From CAYYDH01 sp964470615 (GTDB lineage: Bacteria > Patescibacteriota > Minisyncoccia > Minisyncoccales > GWA2-38-27), in the NCBI GenBank assembly GCA_964470615.1, contig CAYYDH010000009.1:1-17728 (forward strand): DNA of 17,728 nucleotides, in the 5' to 3' direction. Numbering within the stretch: the first letter of the stretch is position 1; each line of letters begins with the position of its first letter. Position numbers and translations under genes: made by a program. Of this stretch, positions 7,386 to 12,988 are shown piece by piece. Below the pieces are notes generated by a model. That model did no database searches. It saw only the letters and a program-made list of their open reading frames with translations, and was not told the origin of the DNA.

Positions 7386-7411
7386 TTGACTTTTTCAAGA
7401 AATTATATAAT
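7386..7411 (+). promoter_or_regulatory. Promoter candidate of the plus-strand zinc-ribbon gene
   Basis: TTGACT (7386-7391) and TATAAT (7406-7411) are near-perfect boxes, but their 14-bp spacing is shorter than the usual 16-18. The -10 ends 39 nt before the GTG start, leaving room for a leader carrying AAAGGAGG. Confidence 0.5.
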
Positions 7412-7450
7412 CTATCCATATCGCACCTTTTCATATTAAAGGAGGCCCCC

Positions 7451-7738
7451 GTGGCAACAACCTTTGCCCAAATCAGAGTCAATAATACTGTCCACGTTAC
7501 TTGCCCTAGAAGGGGTTGCGAAGGAATTTCTTTTCCTGTCTTGCTAAGAGAAGAAGCAGCTGCCCAACATTACAAGGGCGAAGGCAGATTCAGAACAAAA
7601 AAGGCCGTTTCTGCTCGCTTCTTCCCATTAGGGCTCCACCGTTTCTGCCCGAAGTGCAACGCTGAATTTTCCTCTGTTGTTGTTATGTCAAATGGCAAAG
7701 GCAAACCTCCTTCAATTTTCGGCTCTAGGGCCGAGTAA
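7451..7738 (+). CDS. Small zinc-ribbon-like protein, function unknown
   Basis: This is the only well-supported plus-strand gene. A GTG at 7451 follows a strong SD (AAAGGAGG, 7438-7445, 5 nt spacing) and gives 95 residues. Four cysteines form two pairs, CPRRGC (Cys18, Cys23) and CPKC (Cys66, Cys69), as in a zinc ribbon with a split second knuckle. The region between is basic and charged (KGEGRFRTKKAVSARFF), and the C-terminus is GKGKPPSIFG. The 5' frame extension up to 7313 overlaps the divergent hydrogenase gene and has no SD, so it is not used. A strong bidirectional terminator follows. The protein may bind nucleic acid or another protein, but I do not recognise the family. Confidence 0.78.
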   Translation: MATTFAQIRVNNTVHVTCPRRGCEGISFPVLLREEAAAQHYKGEGRFRTKKAVSARFFPLGLHRFCPKCNAEFSSVVVMSNGKGKPPSIFGSRAE

Positions 7739-7741
7739 AAC

Positions 7742-7771
7742 AAAAGCCCTGATAATTATTAGGGCTTTTTT
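7742..7771. terminator. Bidirectional intrinsic terminator
   Basis: AGCCCT (7745-7750) pairs with AGGGCT (7761-7766), with a self-complementary ATAATTAT loop, flanked by AAAA on the left and TTTTTT on the right. It sits between convergent genes: the plus-strand zinc-ribbon gene and the minus-strand small membrane protein. Confidence 0.88.
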
Positions 7772-7777
7772 CTTTCT

Positions 7778-7969
7778 TTAAAAGAACAAAAAGACAAACT
7801 TGTAAACAACCCATACTGTGGTGACGAGCGCTGCCGAAGCTAGCACCGATAGAAAAGACAGGAAGAAAACAAGAATCCTGGAACTGACAGATGCGACCTT
7901 ATCAATGGCGTCCCTCCCTGGAACAGACGGATCTTCTAGCTCACGTACAATCGGCGTTATTGGCAACAT
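7778..7969 (-). CDS. Small single-span membrane protein, unknown function
   Basis: The 63-residue protein has a polar N-terminal half (MLPITPIVRELEDPSVPGRD) and one hydrophobic segment at about residues 32-62 (ILVFFLSFLSVLASAALV...), ending in FVFLFF. Support for expression is strong: AGAAGGAGGT (7974-7983) lies 4-6 nt before the ATG, and a bidirectional terminator follows the stop. It is likely a monocistronic gene between terminators, with a possible TATAAA box near 8019. I do not recognise a family; the short tail suggests an integral regulator or accessory subunit, but nothing in the sequence says which. Confidence 0.62.
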   Translation of the reverse strand: MLPITPIVRELEDPSVPGRDAIDKVASVSSRILVFFLSFLSVLASAALVTTVWVVYKFVFLFF

Positions 7970-8045
7970 CTCAGACCTCCTTCTGACAAGGTTCTAATTT
8001 CAATGCTAACCTTATTTTATAAAAAGACAAGCTGCTTTTCTCACA

Positions 8046-8075
8046 AATAAAAAGAGCAGCGAAACTTCTCGCTGC
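8046..8075 (-). terminator. Intrinsic terminator after the sugar isomerase gene
   Basis: On the minus strand GCAGCGA and TCGCTGC (arms at 8069-8075 and 8056-8062) close a 6-nt loop and are followed by TCTTTTTATTT. The hairpin starts about 20 nt past the TGA of the isomerase gene. Confidence 0.88.
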
Positions 8076-8095
8076 CCCGTTGGGTTTGGCGGCTG

Positions 8096-9214
8096 TCACG
8101 CCCAGGTGACCTTGCCGCGGTCTTCGGTCAGGATAATGGCTCCTAGGAAGGCCGCTGCCTTGCAGAAACCTTCCATGAAGCTCATCAAGCTGTCCTCGTG
8201 CTCGATGGACAGCGTGCCGTCATATCCGATAAGTCGCAGGGTCGATACGATGTCACACCAGGTATCCCTGCTGTGACCGTAACCGACCGTCCGAAAGATC
8301 CATGACCGTTTGGCCTCATCGGCGTAGTGCGTCGTGTCCAGAACGCCCTTGAGAGCCGCGTTTGGACCATCGATGCGGCAGTCCTTGGCGTGGACGTGAA
8401 ACACTTTTCTGCCAAGAGTCTTGAGTGAAATGACCGGGTCCATCCCCTGCCACCAAAGATGAGAAGGGTCAAAGTTGGAACCTAAGCATGCCGCGGCCAC
8501 CTTGGCTTCCACCTCGCCGACGCCGTCGGTGAAGACCTTCTCGGCCCAGTCGACTTCATCGGCGTCCAAGGCATCGATGCTTTGCATCCAGGCAAGGATG
8601 CGTTCGATCTTCTCGTCGTCCTGCTGGATGCCGCCGGCAAGCAAACTCTCCACCCGCTCGCAGGCGTCCAACAAGGCGGCCGTATTGGAAACAAGAAAAC
8701 CCGGATGCATCTCCCAGGCAATGCGCTTGTTGACCTTCTTGAGACGCAGGGCCATAATGGCCCAGAATGGATCGAGTCGTTCGCTCCTCTGCCACTCCAG
8801 AGCGGTCAGAAAATCAGGCGGCCAAGGACAGGTAATCCAGTTGGGAACCGTATCCCGCGGTCCGCCACCTGGGCAGCCGGAGAAACCAACGATCGTCTCA
8901 ACGCCCAACATCTGGGCCAGAGCGATCGTCTTTCGCGTCGTCCCGACGTCCTTCCTGGCAAAATCCAGGTCAGGATGCAACGGGTTACCGTGACACGAAA
9001 GGGCCGAGATTTTCAGCCCCTTACCGGTGATAATCTTCTTCCAGTCTTCTGCTTTCGCAGAATCAGCCAGCAGTTCGTCCACCGGACAGTGGGCACTACC
9101 GGGATAGTTGCCGACCCCGATCTCCACCGCCTTCAGACCGTTTTTCACGGCGATGTCACAGACAGCGCCTAGCGACCCATCGCTCATTCCCGCAGTGAAA
9201 ACGCCCAGATCCAT
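8096..9214 (-). CDS. Sugar phosphate isomerase/epimerase (xylose isomerase-like TIM barrel)
   Basis: The 372-residue protein is an AP-endonuclease-2/xylose-isomerase-like TIM barrel. Likely metal ligands sit at barrel strand ends: E168 (AWEMHPGF), D249 and H252 (NFDPSHLWW), H275 (VFHVHAKDC) and E338 (LSIEHEDS). Other barrel strands are GLKAVEIGVGNYPG and LKISALSCHGNP. The family isomerises or epimerises sugars and inositols; the substrate is not readable here. A roughly 60-residue helical insertion lies between E168 and D249. The ATG at 9214 follows GGAAGGAG; a longer frame to 9253 lacks that support. GC content is near 60% in samples of this gene against about 38-40% in the glycolytic genes, so codon use is unlike its neighbours and recent transfer is likely. 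It has its own promoter, long leader and terminator. Confidence 0.85.
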   Translation of the reverse strand: MDLGVFTAGMSDGSLGAVCDIAVKNGLKAVEIGVGNYPGSAHCPVDELLADSAKAEDWKKIITGKGLKISALSCHGNPLHPDLDFARKDVGTTRKTIALAQMLGVETIVGFSGCPGGGPRDTVPNWITCPWPPDFLTALEWQRSERLDPFWAIMALRLKKVNKRIAWEMHPGFLVSNTAALLDACERVESLLAGGIQQDDEKIERILAWMQSIDALDADEVDWAEKVFTDGVGEVEAKVAAACLGSNFDPSHLWWQGMDPVISLKTLGRKVFHVHAKDCRIDGPNAALKGVLDTTHYADEAKRSWIFRTVGYGHSRDTWCDIVSTLRLIGYDGTLSIEHEDSLMSFMEGFCKAAAFLGAIILTEDRGKVTWA

Positions 9215-9248
9215 AGCAGTCTCCTTCCCCCTCTGAAAGCACCTGCAT

Positions 9249-9284
9249 AACATGCCTCTGCCCCATTGGCAGAAAGTTCATGTT
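9249..9284 (-). promoter_or_regulatory. Nested inverted repeat in the isomerase leader
   Basis: AACATG (9249-9254) and CATGTT (9279-9284) enclose a second pair, CTGCC (9258-9262) and GGCAG (9268-9272). The element lies 35 nt before the isomerase ATG, inside the mRNA leader predicted from the 9322-9349 promoter. It could be an RNA hairpin that affects translation or a protein-binding operator. Confidence 0.35.
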
Positions 9285-9321
9285 CCAAACCCTTGTTAAC
9301 TATGACAAAGTACGATTAAGA

Positions 9322-9349
9322 ACTTTAACAAATAATATAGATTTGTCAA
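9322..9349 (-). promoter_or_regulatory. Promoter of the sugar isomerase gene
   Basis: A consensus TTGACA (9344-9349 on the minus strand) is followed after 16 bp by TAAAGT (9322-9327). The predicted leader is about 100 nt and ends with the SD GGAAGGAG. Confidence 0.65.
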
Positions 9350-9667
9350 GAAAAAAAAGGGGGGCGAGACCTGTATTGGCGGCTACGTCATTGCCGTCAA
9401 CCTTGGGAACTCGCCTCATGGAAATATTGCGCGCGAACATGCTCGTCGGCCGTCTGGCGAAGTTAATCGCACCGGCCTAGACAAACGATAGGCTTGTGGG
9501 GCCTATTACGCCGTTCGCACACCTTTGCACCTCCTTTCCGGATCCCGCTTTTGTCGCCGTTCACCAGGGTCCTGGTTCTTTGGCATCCAACGAAGGACCG
9601 CCAACCAGGAACCTTAAAGGAAGATCTTAACCTTTATACCACATCCTTTTATTTCTGCAGATAGAAA
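9350..9667 (-). other. Gene-poor GC-rich upstream region of the isomerase gene
   Basis: Between the isomerase promoter and the radical SAM terminator no convincing long gene exists on either strand. On the minus strand it holds, in order, an extended -10 (TGGTATAAA, 9633-9641), a long imperfect hairpin (TCCTGGTT 9570-9577 with AACCAGGA 9603-9610, plus inner GGC/GCC and TCC/GGA pairs), a strong SD with a 19-codon frame (9463-9522), and no obvious terminator before the second promoter. This looks like a transcribed leader or a decayed gene remnant. A plus-strand frame over 9280-9480 has no SD and was not accepted. Confidence 0.4.
9463..9522 (-). CDS. Possible 19-residue leader peptide
   Basis: A GTG at 9522 follows AAGGAGGTG with 7-nt spacing, one of the best SD sites in the window, and opens a frame MCERRNRPHKPIVCLGRCD ending in TAA. 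It has three cysteines and many basic residues. It lies within the predicted long leader of the isomerase gene. It may be a regulatory peptide or a fortuitous SD in GC-rich sequence; no family is recognised. Confidence 0.25.
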   Translation of the reverse strand: MCERRNRPHKPIVCLGRCD

Positions 9668-9697
9668 ATAAAAAACCCGAGAATATTTCTCAGGTTT
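9668..9697 (-). terminator. Intrinsic terminator after the radical SAM gene
   Basis: On the minus strand AACCTGAG pairs with CTCGGGTT (arms 9689-9696 and 9674-9681, one G-T pair) around a 7-nt loop, followed by TTTTTTATTTT. It lies about 15 nt past the TAA at 9712. Confidence 0.88.
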
Positions 9698-9711
9698 TAG
9701 TTAGAATGCTT

Positions 9712-11250
9712 TTATCTTTTCTCTTGATACTGCTCTAAAGCTTTTACAAACTCATCAATTCTTTGCCTACTGTACCAACGCCGGACAAGAAGGTGCCCTC
9801 CGTAGTTGACAACATCTCTCCACCAGCCACGGCGCCAGCTATGCCACCCCCTGATCAATAAATCCAGAGGGAAGGCAACCGTTCTTAGTGAAATCTTCAG
9901 AAAACCGAGGGGACCGTAGAACCATTTCATAATCTCGAGCGGTGTTTCCTGAAACTCTGCTAAGGTCATACCGTCTGGGATAAAACAGGCGTAATTCCCA
10001 TCATATCTGAACCAAGGCACCAGTTCCAACGGGAAAACTCTTCCTTGCCTCTCTAGCCGCGCCCGAAGATCTGTTCCCACCAAAGGAACTGCGTGCATTA
10101 CTTGAATGCTGTCGATTTTAGCTCTACGGATGAAATCCTTGAAGCGTTGGGCTGTTTCCTGAGCGCTGAACCCTGCGCCTCTTTCCCCTTCTTTTGCAGG
10201 ATAGCCGAAGATAAACATTCCATGCACCCAGAAGTAGCGACGCAGGACTCTTGTCCATTCAATCATATGAAAAGACGAGTATCCTTTGCGCATCATCTTC
10301 AGCTCCTCGTCAATCGGCGACTCGTATCCAATGCAGACGGCTGTTACTCCTGCTTTTTTCATCGCCTCCAAAAGCTCAGTGTTCTTGGCAGCCTCCAGCC
10401 GCACCTGAACTATAAACCTGAGCCTATTGCCATACTTTCTGGCAATCAGACGGAAAAACTCAATGGCGCTCTGGACGTCTTGTTCCAAGCGGTCGTCAAC
10501 TAAGAAGAAATAGCGCGCTTTCCGAGTTTCAACCAGCCAGCTTACTACATCAAAAAGATATTGAGCCCTTGCCCACCTGGGCTTGCCTTTCACACTGCAG
10601 AATTCGCAATTCATCCCGCAGCCGCGGATACGGCCAATCGGATAATACTTTATCTTCCCTGCATGTCTCAAAAGACCAAAGTCAGGATACGGCAGTTCAT
10701 CCAGGCTGGGAACTTCTAGCATTGACGGAGCATTGGTTTTAGCCTGACCCGCCTCCAGGAAAGAAATCCCGGGGATATCAGCGACAATTCCTGTCCCTGT
10801 CAAGGCGTTAAGAATCTGCCGGATGACAACCTCGCCATCGCCGTGAACCACCACATCAATATTGTTTCTTAAGGCTTCTTCTGGACAATAGTGAGTGTGC
10901 CAACCACCGGCAAGAGTTATTACGCCGTGTCCCCTGTAAAACTTAGACAGTTCAAAAACTCTTCCCATAGTAGAAGTAAGGCCGCAGTAGAAACCGACAA
11001 CCGAAGCGATTCTTTCTTTCTGCAAGGCGCAGTGGTCTGGCAATCCTCTTTGGTCGCGAAGGCCGCGAAAGTTGTTTTCGTCAGTTACCTCCACCCGCCA
11101 GCCCCAAACCTTATTGGCAACGGTCGCCACCATAATAAGGCCGAAGGAGGTCATCTTACTGGCATGACGAGTAAAAATATTCACTTCCGGAAAGGCCGGA
11201 ACGATAAGTCTGAGCAACGGCAATTCACCTGTGTCCTGTATCTTAAGCAT
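9712..11250 (-). CDS. Radical SAM protein with N-terminal cobalamin-binding-type domain
   Basis: The 512-residue protein begins with a B12-binding-like Rossmann domain (about 12-165): LIVPAFPEVN, SVVGFYCGLTSTMG, VITLAGGWHTHYCPEEAL and VVVHGDGEVVIRQIL. A radical SAM core (about 200-400) follows, with the cluster motif CGMNCEFC (Cys211, Cys215, Cys218), and then a C-terminal region rich in Trp, Arg and hydrophobics (440-495). The DxHxxG lower-ligand motif of cobalamin is not seen, so bound B12 may be absent or base-off. Such proteins methylate or rearrange lipids, peptides or cofactors; the substrate cannot be read here. The ATG at 11250 follows AAGGAG by 7 nt, and a consensus promoter lies upstream. 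GC content (near 48-50%) is higher than in the core genes. It is monocistronic, between two terminators. Confidence 0.85.
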   Translation of the reverse strand: MLKIQDTGELPLLRLIVPAFPEVNIFTRHASKMTSFGLIMVATVANKVWGWRVEVTDENNFRGLRDQRGLPDHCALQKERIASVVGFYCGLTSTMGRVFELSKFYRGHGVITLAGGWHTHYCPEEALRNNIDVVVHGDGEVVIRQILNALTGTGIVADIPGISFLEAGQAKTNAPSMLEVPSLDELPYPDFGLLRHAGKIKYYPIGRIRGCGMNCEFCSVKGKPRWARAQYLFDVVSWLVETRKARYFFLVDDRLEQDVQSAIEFFRLIARKYGNRLRFIVQVRLEAAKNTELLEAMKKAGVTAVCIGYESPIDEELKMMRKGYSSFHMIEWTRVLRRYFWVHGMFIFGYPAKEGERGAGFSAQETAQRFKDFIRRAKIDSIQVMHAVPLVGTDLRARLERQGRVFPLELVPWFRYDGNYACFIPDGMTLAEFQETPLEIMKWFYGPLGFLKISLRTVAFPLDLLIRGWHSWRRGWWRDVVNYGGHLLVRRWYSRQRIDEFVKALEQYQEKR

Positions 11251-11280
11251 CCCATGTCTCCTTGTTAATGTACCGTTTTT

Positions 11281-11309
11281 ATCTTATTGCCTTAAATTAA
11301 TCTTGTCAA
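11281..11309 (-). promoter_or_regulatory. Promoter of the radical SAM gene
   Basis: TTGACA (11304-11309 on the minus strand) is followed after 17 bp by TAAGAT (11281-11286). The -35 overlaps the T-tract of the upstream terminator. The leader is about 25 nt with AAGGAG before the ATG. Confidence 0.78.
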
Positions 11310-11335
11310 AAAAGCGCCTCGTTATAAAAAGGCGC
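11308..11335 (-). terminator. Intrinsic terminator after the HIT gene
   Basis: On the minus strand GCGCCT (11330-11335) pairs with AGGCGC (11314-11319) around a 10-nt loop, followed by TTTTTT that runs straight into TTGACA of the next promoter. It starts 4 bp past the HIT gene stop. Confidence 0.82.
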
Positions 11336-11338
11336 CCG

Positions 11339-11713
11339 TTAGTCTAATAATCCTATAATCTTTTTTATTTCTTCTTCGGTTAGGGGCTTAAAAACATCTT
11401 TTTCAGAAACTTGGCATTGTTTGTAAACTTCGTCTTCAAATCTTCTCGGCTGCAAATGAATATGCAAATGATCAACCTTTAAATTGCTTTGCCCTTGGAA
11501 TGGTCGGTAGTGCTGGCGGATGTCACAGCCCGGGGCAATCTTCTTTATTATCTTTTCCTGAAGATCTGTAACCATATCAAAAAGCTCTTTTTTCTCTTCT
11601 TCGTCTAATTCAGAAATTCTCTCTACGTGACGCTTGGATATTACAAGCAAGTGCCCTTCCATCAGCCGCGGATTGCTAAAAATCGCGAAAACATGCTTCC
11701 CGCTTTTTATCAC
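11339..11713 (-). CDS. HIT-family protein, N-terminus lost in the assembly gap
   Basis: The visible 124 residues carry the histidine-triad signature DHLHIHLQPR (His82, His84, His86 of the visible part), the preceding strand EGHLLVISKRHV, and a basic tail ending KKIIGLLD. HIT proteins hydrolyse or transfer nucleoside phosphate groups (AMP-lysine, dinucleoside polyphosphates or similar). The first residues, probably 10-30 including the true start, lie in the 100-N block. Read through the Ns, the frame happens to join the TspO gene on the other side; this is an artefact of the placeholder and not a fusion protein. An intrinsic terminator follows the stop. Confidence 0.85.
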   Translation of the reverse strand: MIKSGKHVFAIFSNPRLMEGHLLVISKRHVERISELDEEEKKELFDMVTDLQEKIIKKIAPGCDIRQHYRPFQGQSNLKVDHLHIHLQPRRFEDEVYKQCQVSEKDVFKPLTEEEIKKIIGLLD

Positions 11714-11813
11714 NNNNNNNNNNNNNNNNNNNNNNNNNNNNNNNNNNNNNNNNNNNNNNNNNNNNNNNNNNNNNNNNNNNNNNNNNNNNNNNNNNNNNNN
11801 NNNNNNNNNNNNN
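11714..11813. other. Assembly gap of exactly 100 Ns
   Basis: A run of 100 Ns is the conventional placeholder for a scaffold join of unknown size. It hides the 3' end of tspO and the 5' end of the HIT gene and possibly more genes. Distances across it, including the separation of the two hydrogenase subunits, are unreliable. Confidence 0.97.
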
Positions 11814-12292
11814 GGAATCTGCAGAAGTCCAGCTACTTTAGAAATTCGGTAAAAGTTTATAACCATATACTCAATGGCAAACCAAAGCATTATCAGCTCA
11901 AAAAAGGCCAGCCCAGGCATCTTTAGGCCAAAGAATATCACTGACCACAGAATGTTTAAAACTAACTGAAGTATAAATACTATTATTACATTTTCTTCTC
12001 GCCAAGAACCAATCCATAACTTAGACGAAATTGGATTCCAGGCTTTCTGGCTTGCCCCTTGCTCTGATACGTTCACCGACCAATGCTTTTTCCATACTAA
12101 AAATAAAGAAATGCCCATTAAGAAAAACAATATCGTCCAAACTGGACCAAAAATCCAACTCGGCGGATTAAACGACGCCTTGTTTAAAGACGCATACCAA
12201 TTGCCAACCGCCGGTATCGTATAAATAGAACCGATGATGCCGGCTAACTCGCAGATAACGATACTTATAACAAGCTTTAATATATTTTTCAT
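11814..12292 (-). CDS. tspO: TspO/MBR-family membrane protein, C-terminus lost in the assembly gap
   Basis: The visible 159 residues show TspO hallmarks: ELAGIIGSIYTIPAVGNWYASLNKASFNPPSWIFGPVWTI style helix 1-2 segment (about 15-54; Pro and Trp rich), then LVLNILWSVIFFGLKMPGLAF and LIMLWFAIEYMVINFYRISKVAGLL. The usual last segment (typically a PYLLW... helix) is missing in the Ns. About 30 polar residues (WSVNVSEQ...GSWREEN, about 71-101) separate helix 2 from helix 3, longer than in most relatives. TspO proteins bind tetrapyrroles or cholesterol-like ligands and act in stress signalling or photo-oxidative porphyrin degradation; the role here is open. The start ATG lacks an SD. Confidence 0.88.
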
Positions 12293-12323
12293 ATAGTTAA
12301 TTTTACTATATACAAGATTTTGA

Positions 12324-12355
12324 GCAAGAAAAGAGAGGCCAATATTTTGGCCTCT
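12324..12355 (-). terminator. Intrinsic terminator of RNA unit A
   Basis: AGAGGCCAA (arms 12334-12342 and 12347-12355) pairs perfectly around a 4-nt loop. On the minus strand it is followed by CTTTTCTTG. It lies directly 3' of the closing stem of unit A. Confidence 0.85.
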
Positions 12356-12486
12356 TTAAGAAACTAGTGGGGGGAGGAGCTTTTGTAGGAGCAGAAAACC
12401 CTTGTTTCCCGGCAACTCGCCGCGGACTGCCGGAAAGATCCTGGATTCTCTCTAGCTCCTCCCCCACTCGAAAGGAGATGAACTAC
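12324..12486 (-). ncRNA. Structured RNA unit A (about 160 nt)
   Basis: A promoter (12493-12521) and terminator (12324-12355) delimit this unit. Within it AGTGGGGGAGGAGCT (12454-12468 read on the minus strand) pairs with AGCTCCTCCCCCCACT (12366-12381) as a 15-bp stem with one bulged base, closing a loop of about 72 nt. The loop has an inner hairpin, CCGGCA/TGCCGG. The layout (closing stem, large internal loop, apical hairpin, terminator) recalls trans-acting small RNAs such as 6S in outline, but I see no 6S sequence signature. No SD-start pair is present, though a GTG in the 5' stem strand opens a long frame (judged unlikely to be translated). Family unknown. Confidence 0.7.
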
Positions 12487-12492
12487 ATATTG

Positions 12493-12521
12493 ATATTAAC
12501 ATAGGACAGCAACTAAGTCAA
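12493..12521 (-). promoter_or_regulatory. Promoter of RNA unit A
   Basis: TTGACT (12516-12521 on the minus strand) and TAATAT (12493-12498) are separated by 17 bp. It begins right after the T-tract of the unit B terminator. Confidence 0.78.
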
Positions 12522-12525
12522 GGGA

Positions 12526-12555
12526 ATAAAAAAAGAGACCCAGGAAAGGTCTCTT
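12526..12555 (-). terminator. Intrinsic terminator of RNA unit B
   Basis: AGAGACC (12548-12554, minus strand) pairs with GGTCTCT (12534-12540) around TTTCCTG, followed by seven Ts and ATT. The stop codon of the possible small frame in unit B overlaps this stem. Confidence 0.88.
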
Positions 12556-12634
12556 AATGAGCGATAGAGCGAAGAGGAGAAAAAACTGATGGGCGACCTT
12601 GGCCCATGTACCCTGCGGCTTTTAGGTCTTCCAT
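12554..12634 (-). CDS. Possible 26-residue peptide in RNA unit B
   Basis: The frame starts MEDLKAAGYM and ends PLRSIAH then TAA. GAGGAGG lies 5-6 nt upstream of the ATG, but it is also part of the closing stem of unit B. The TAA overlaps the terminator stem, as in very short mRNAs. No family is recognised and the peptide is too short to judge by composition. Confidence 0.3.
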   Translation of the reverse strand: MEDLKAAGYMGQGRPSVFSPLRSIAH

Positions 12635-12662
12635 TCTCCTCCTCGCCCATGAATATACTTTA

Positions 12663-12691
12663 TTTATAGCACTAAAAAAGAAAAAGTCCAA
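12663..12691 (-). promoter_or_regulatory. Promoter of RNA unit B (extended -10)
   Basis: TGCTATAAA gives an extended -10 (TATAAA at 12663-12668). TTGGAC (12686-12691) lies 17 bp upstream as a weak -35. It follows the T-tract of the unit C terminator immediately. Confidence 0.68.
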
Positions 12692-12692
12692 G

Positions 12693-12718
12693 AAAAAAGA
12701 GGTCGGAAGGGACCTCTT
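12693..12718 (-). terminator. Intrinsic terminator of RNA unit C
   Basis: AAGAGGTC (12711-12718, minus strand) pairs with GACCTCTT (12697-12704) around CCTTCC, followed by a run of Ts and CTT. Confidence 0.88.
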
Positions 12719-12929
12719 TGGAAACAAGGGGGGAAGAAAGTTGCAAGGGCGAAAAAGAGAACCCACGTCTCTTTAGGGGCACCAAGGGGACCAATCCAGG
12801 ATGCTCCGGGATTAAACGCACCAGGCAAGCATCTACCCCTTCCCTTGCAAACTTTCTTCCCCTAGAAAAAGAACTTCGGTGAGGAGGTCACCTGACTCCG
12901 GTGACCCCCTCACCACGCCACGAACGTAT
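12693..12929 (-). ncRNA. Structured RNA unit C (about 235 nt)
   Basis: The transcript predicted from the 12936-12964 promoter starts with a 15-bp hairpin (GGTGAGGGGGTCACC 12900-12914 with GGTGACCTCCTCACC 12878-12892, one mismatch). Next comes a 20-bp closing stem with one bulge (12842-12862 with GGGG...AAGGG at 12730-12749, read on the opposite strand). The enclosed 92 nt hold GATGCT/AGCATC and AAAGAGA/TCTCTTT hairpins. An intrinsic terminator follows. It is the largest of three similar units and lies directly 3' of the hydrogenase small-subunit gene. No coding frame is convincing (an ATG gives only six codons). Family unknown. Confidence 0.7.
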
Positions 12930-12935
12930 ACTTTG

Positions 12936-12964
12936 ATAGTAGCAAAACCAAAAGAGGCGGTCAA
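12936..12964 (-). promoter_or_regulatory. Promoter of RNA unit C, embedded in a terminator
   Basis: TTGACC (12959-12964 on the minus strand) and TACTAT (12936-12941) are 17 bp apart. The -35 spans the loop and 3' arm of the terminator that follows the hydrogenase small-subunit gene. Confidence 0.8.
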
Positions 12965-12976
12965 TACCGTCTTTTT
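12950..12976. terminator. Bidirectional terminator after hydrogenase small subunit
   Basis: GACGG (12967-12971, minus strand) pairs with CCGCC (12956-12960) around TATTGA, extended by A/T pairs and followed by TCTTTT. On the plus strand the same stem is followed by TTTTT. It lies about 13 nt past the small-subunit stop. Confidence 0.75.
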
Positions 12977-12988
12977 AGCTGTAAAAGT

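Larger units (their letters stand above)
12526..12655 (-). ncRNA. Structured RNA unit B (about 130 nt), possibly also a short mRNA
   Basis: Between its own promoter (12663-12691) and terminator, GCGAGGAGGAGAA (12634-12646) pairs with TTCTCCTCTTCGC (12569-12581) as a 13-bp stem with one A-C mismatch, closing about 52 nt. Inside, ATGGGC and GCCCAT form a 6-bp hairpin. The 5' stem strand is SD-like (GAGGAGG) and precedes an ATG with a 26-codon frame, so the closing stem could sequester a ribosome-binding site. It shares its overall design, but not its sequence, with units A and C. Family unknown. Confidence 0.65.

Noticed and set aside
7313..7450. N-terminal extension of the zinc-ribbon gene
   Set aside because: It overlaps the divergent hydrogenase gene, and the GTG at 7451 has a strong SD and an upstream promoter.
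8475..9172. Long ORFs antisense to and in other frames of the isomerase gene
   Set aside because: High GC makes stop codons rare; these are shadows of the real gene, which has catalytic motifs and an SD.
8096..9253. Longer isomerase start at 9253
   Set aside because: The extra 13 residues lie across the SD; GGAAGGAG fits only the ATG at 9214.
9280..9480. 66-residue plus-strand ORF
   Set aside because: It has no SD and overlaps the isomerase promoter on the other strand; composition is that of GC-rich non-coding sequence.
11339..12292. TspO-HIT fusion protein
   Set aside because: The joined frame passes through exactly 100 Ns; the two halves are separate families and the frame agreement is a 1-in-3 coincidence.
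12554..12766. 70-residue minus-strand ORF
   Set aside because: It runs backwards through the unit C terminator and unit B promoter, with Phe-rich sequence from T-tracts; only its last 26 codons have a plausible start.
12324..12929. 6S RNA, riboswitch, retron or CRISPR-associated RNA
   Set aside because: Outline similarity only; no 6S or riboswitch consensus is recognised, no reverse transcriptase or cas gene is nearby, and no direct repeats with spacers exist.
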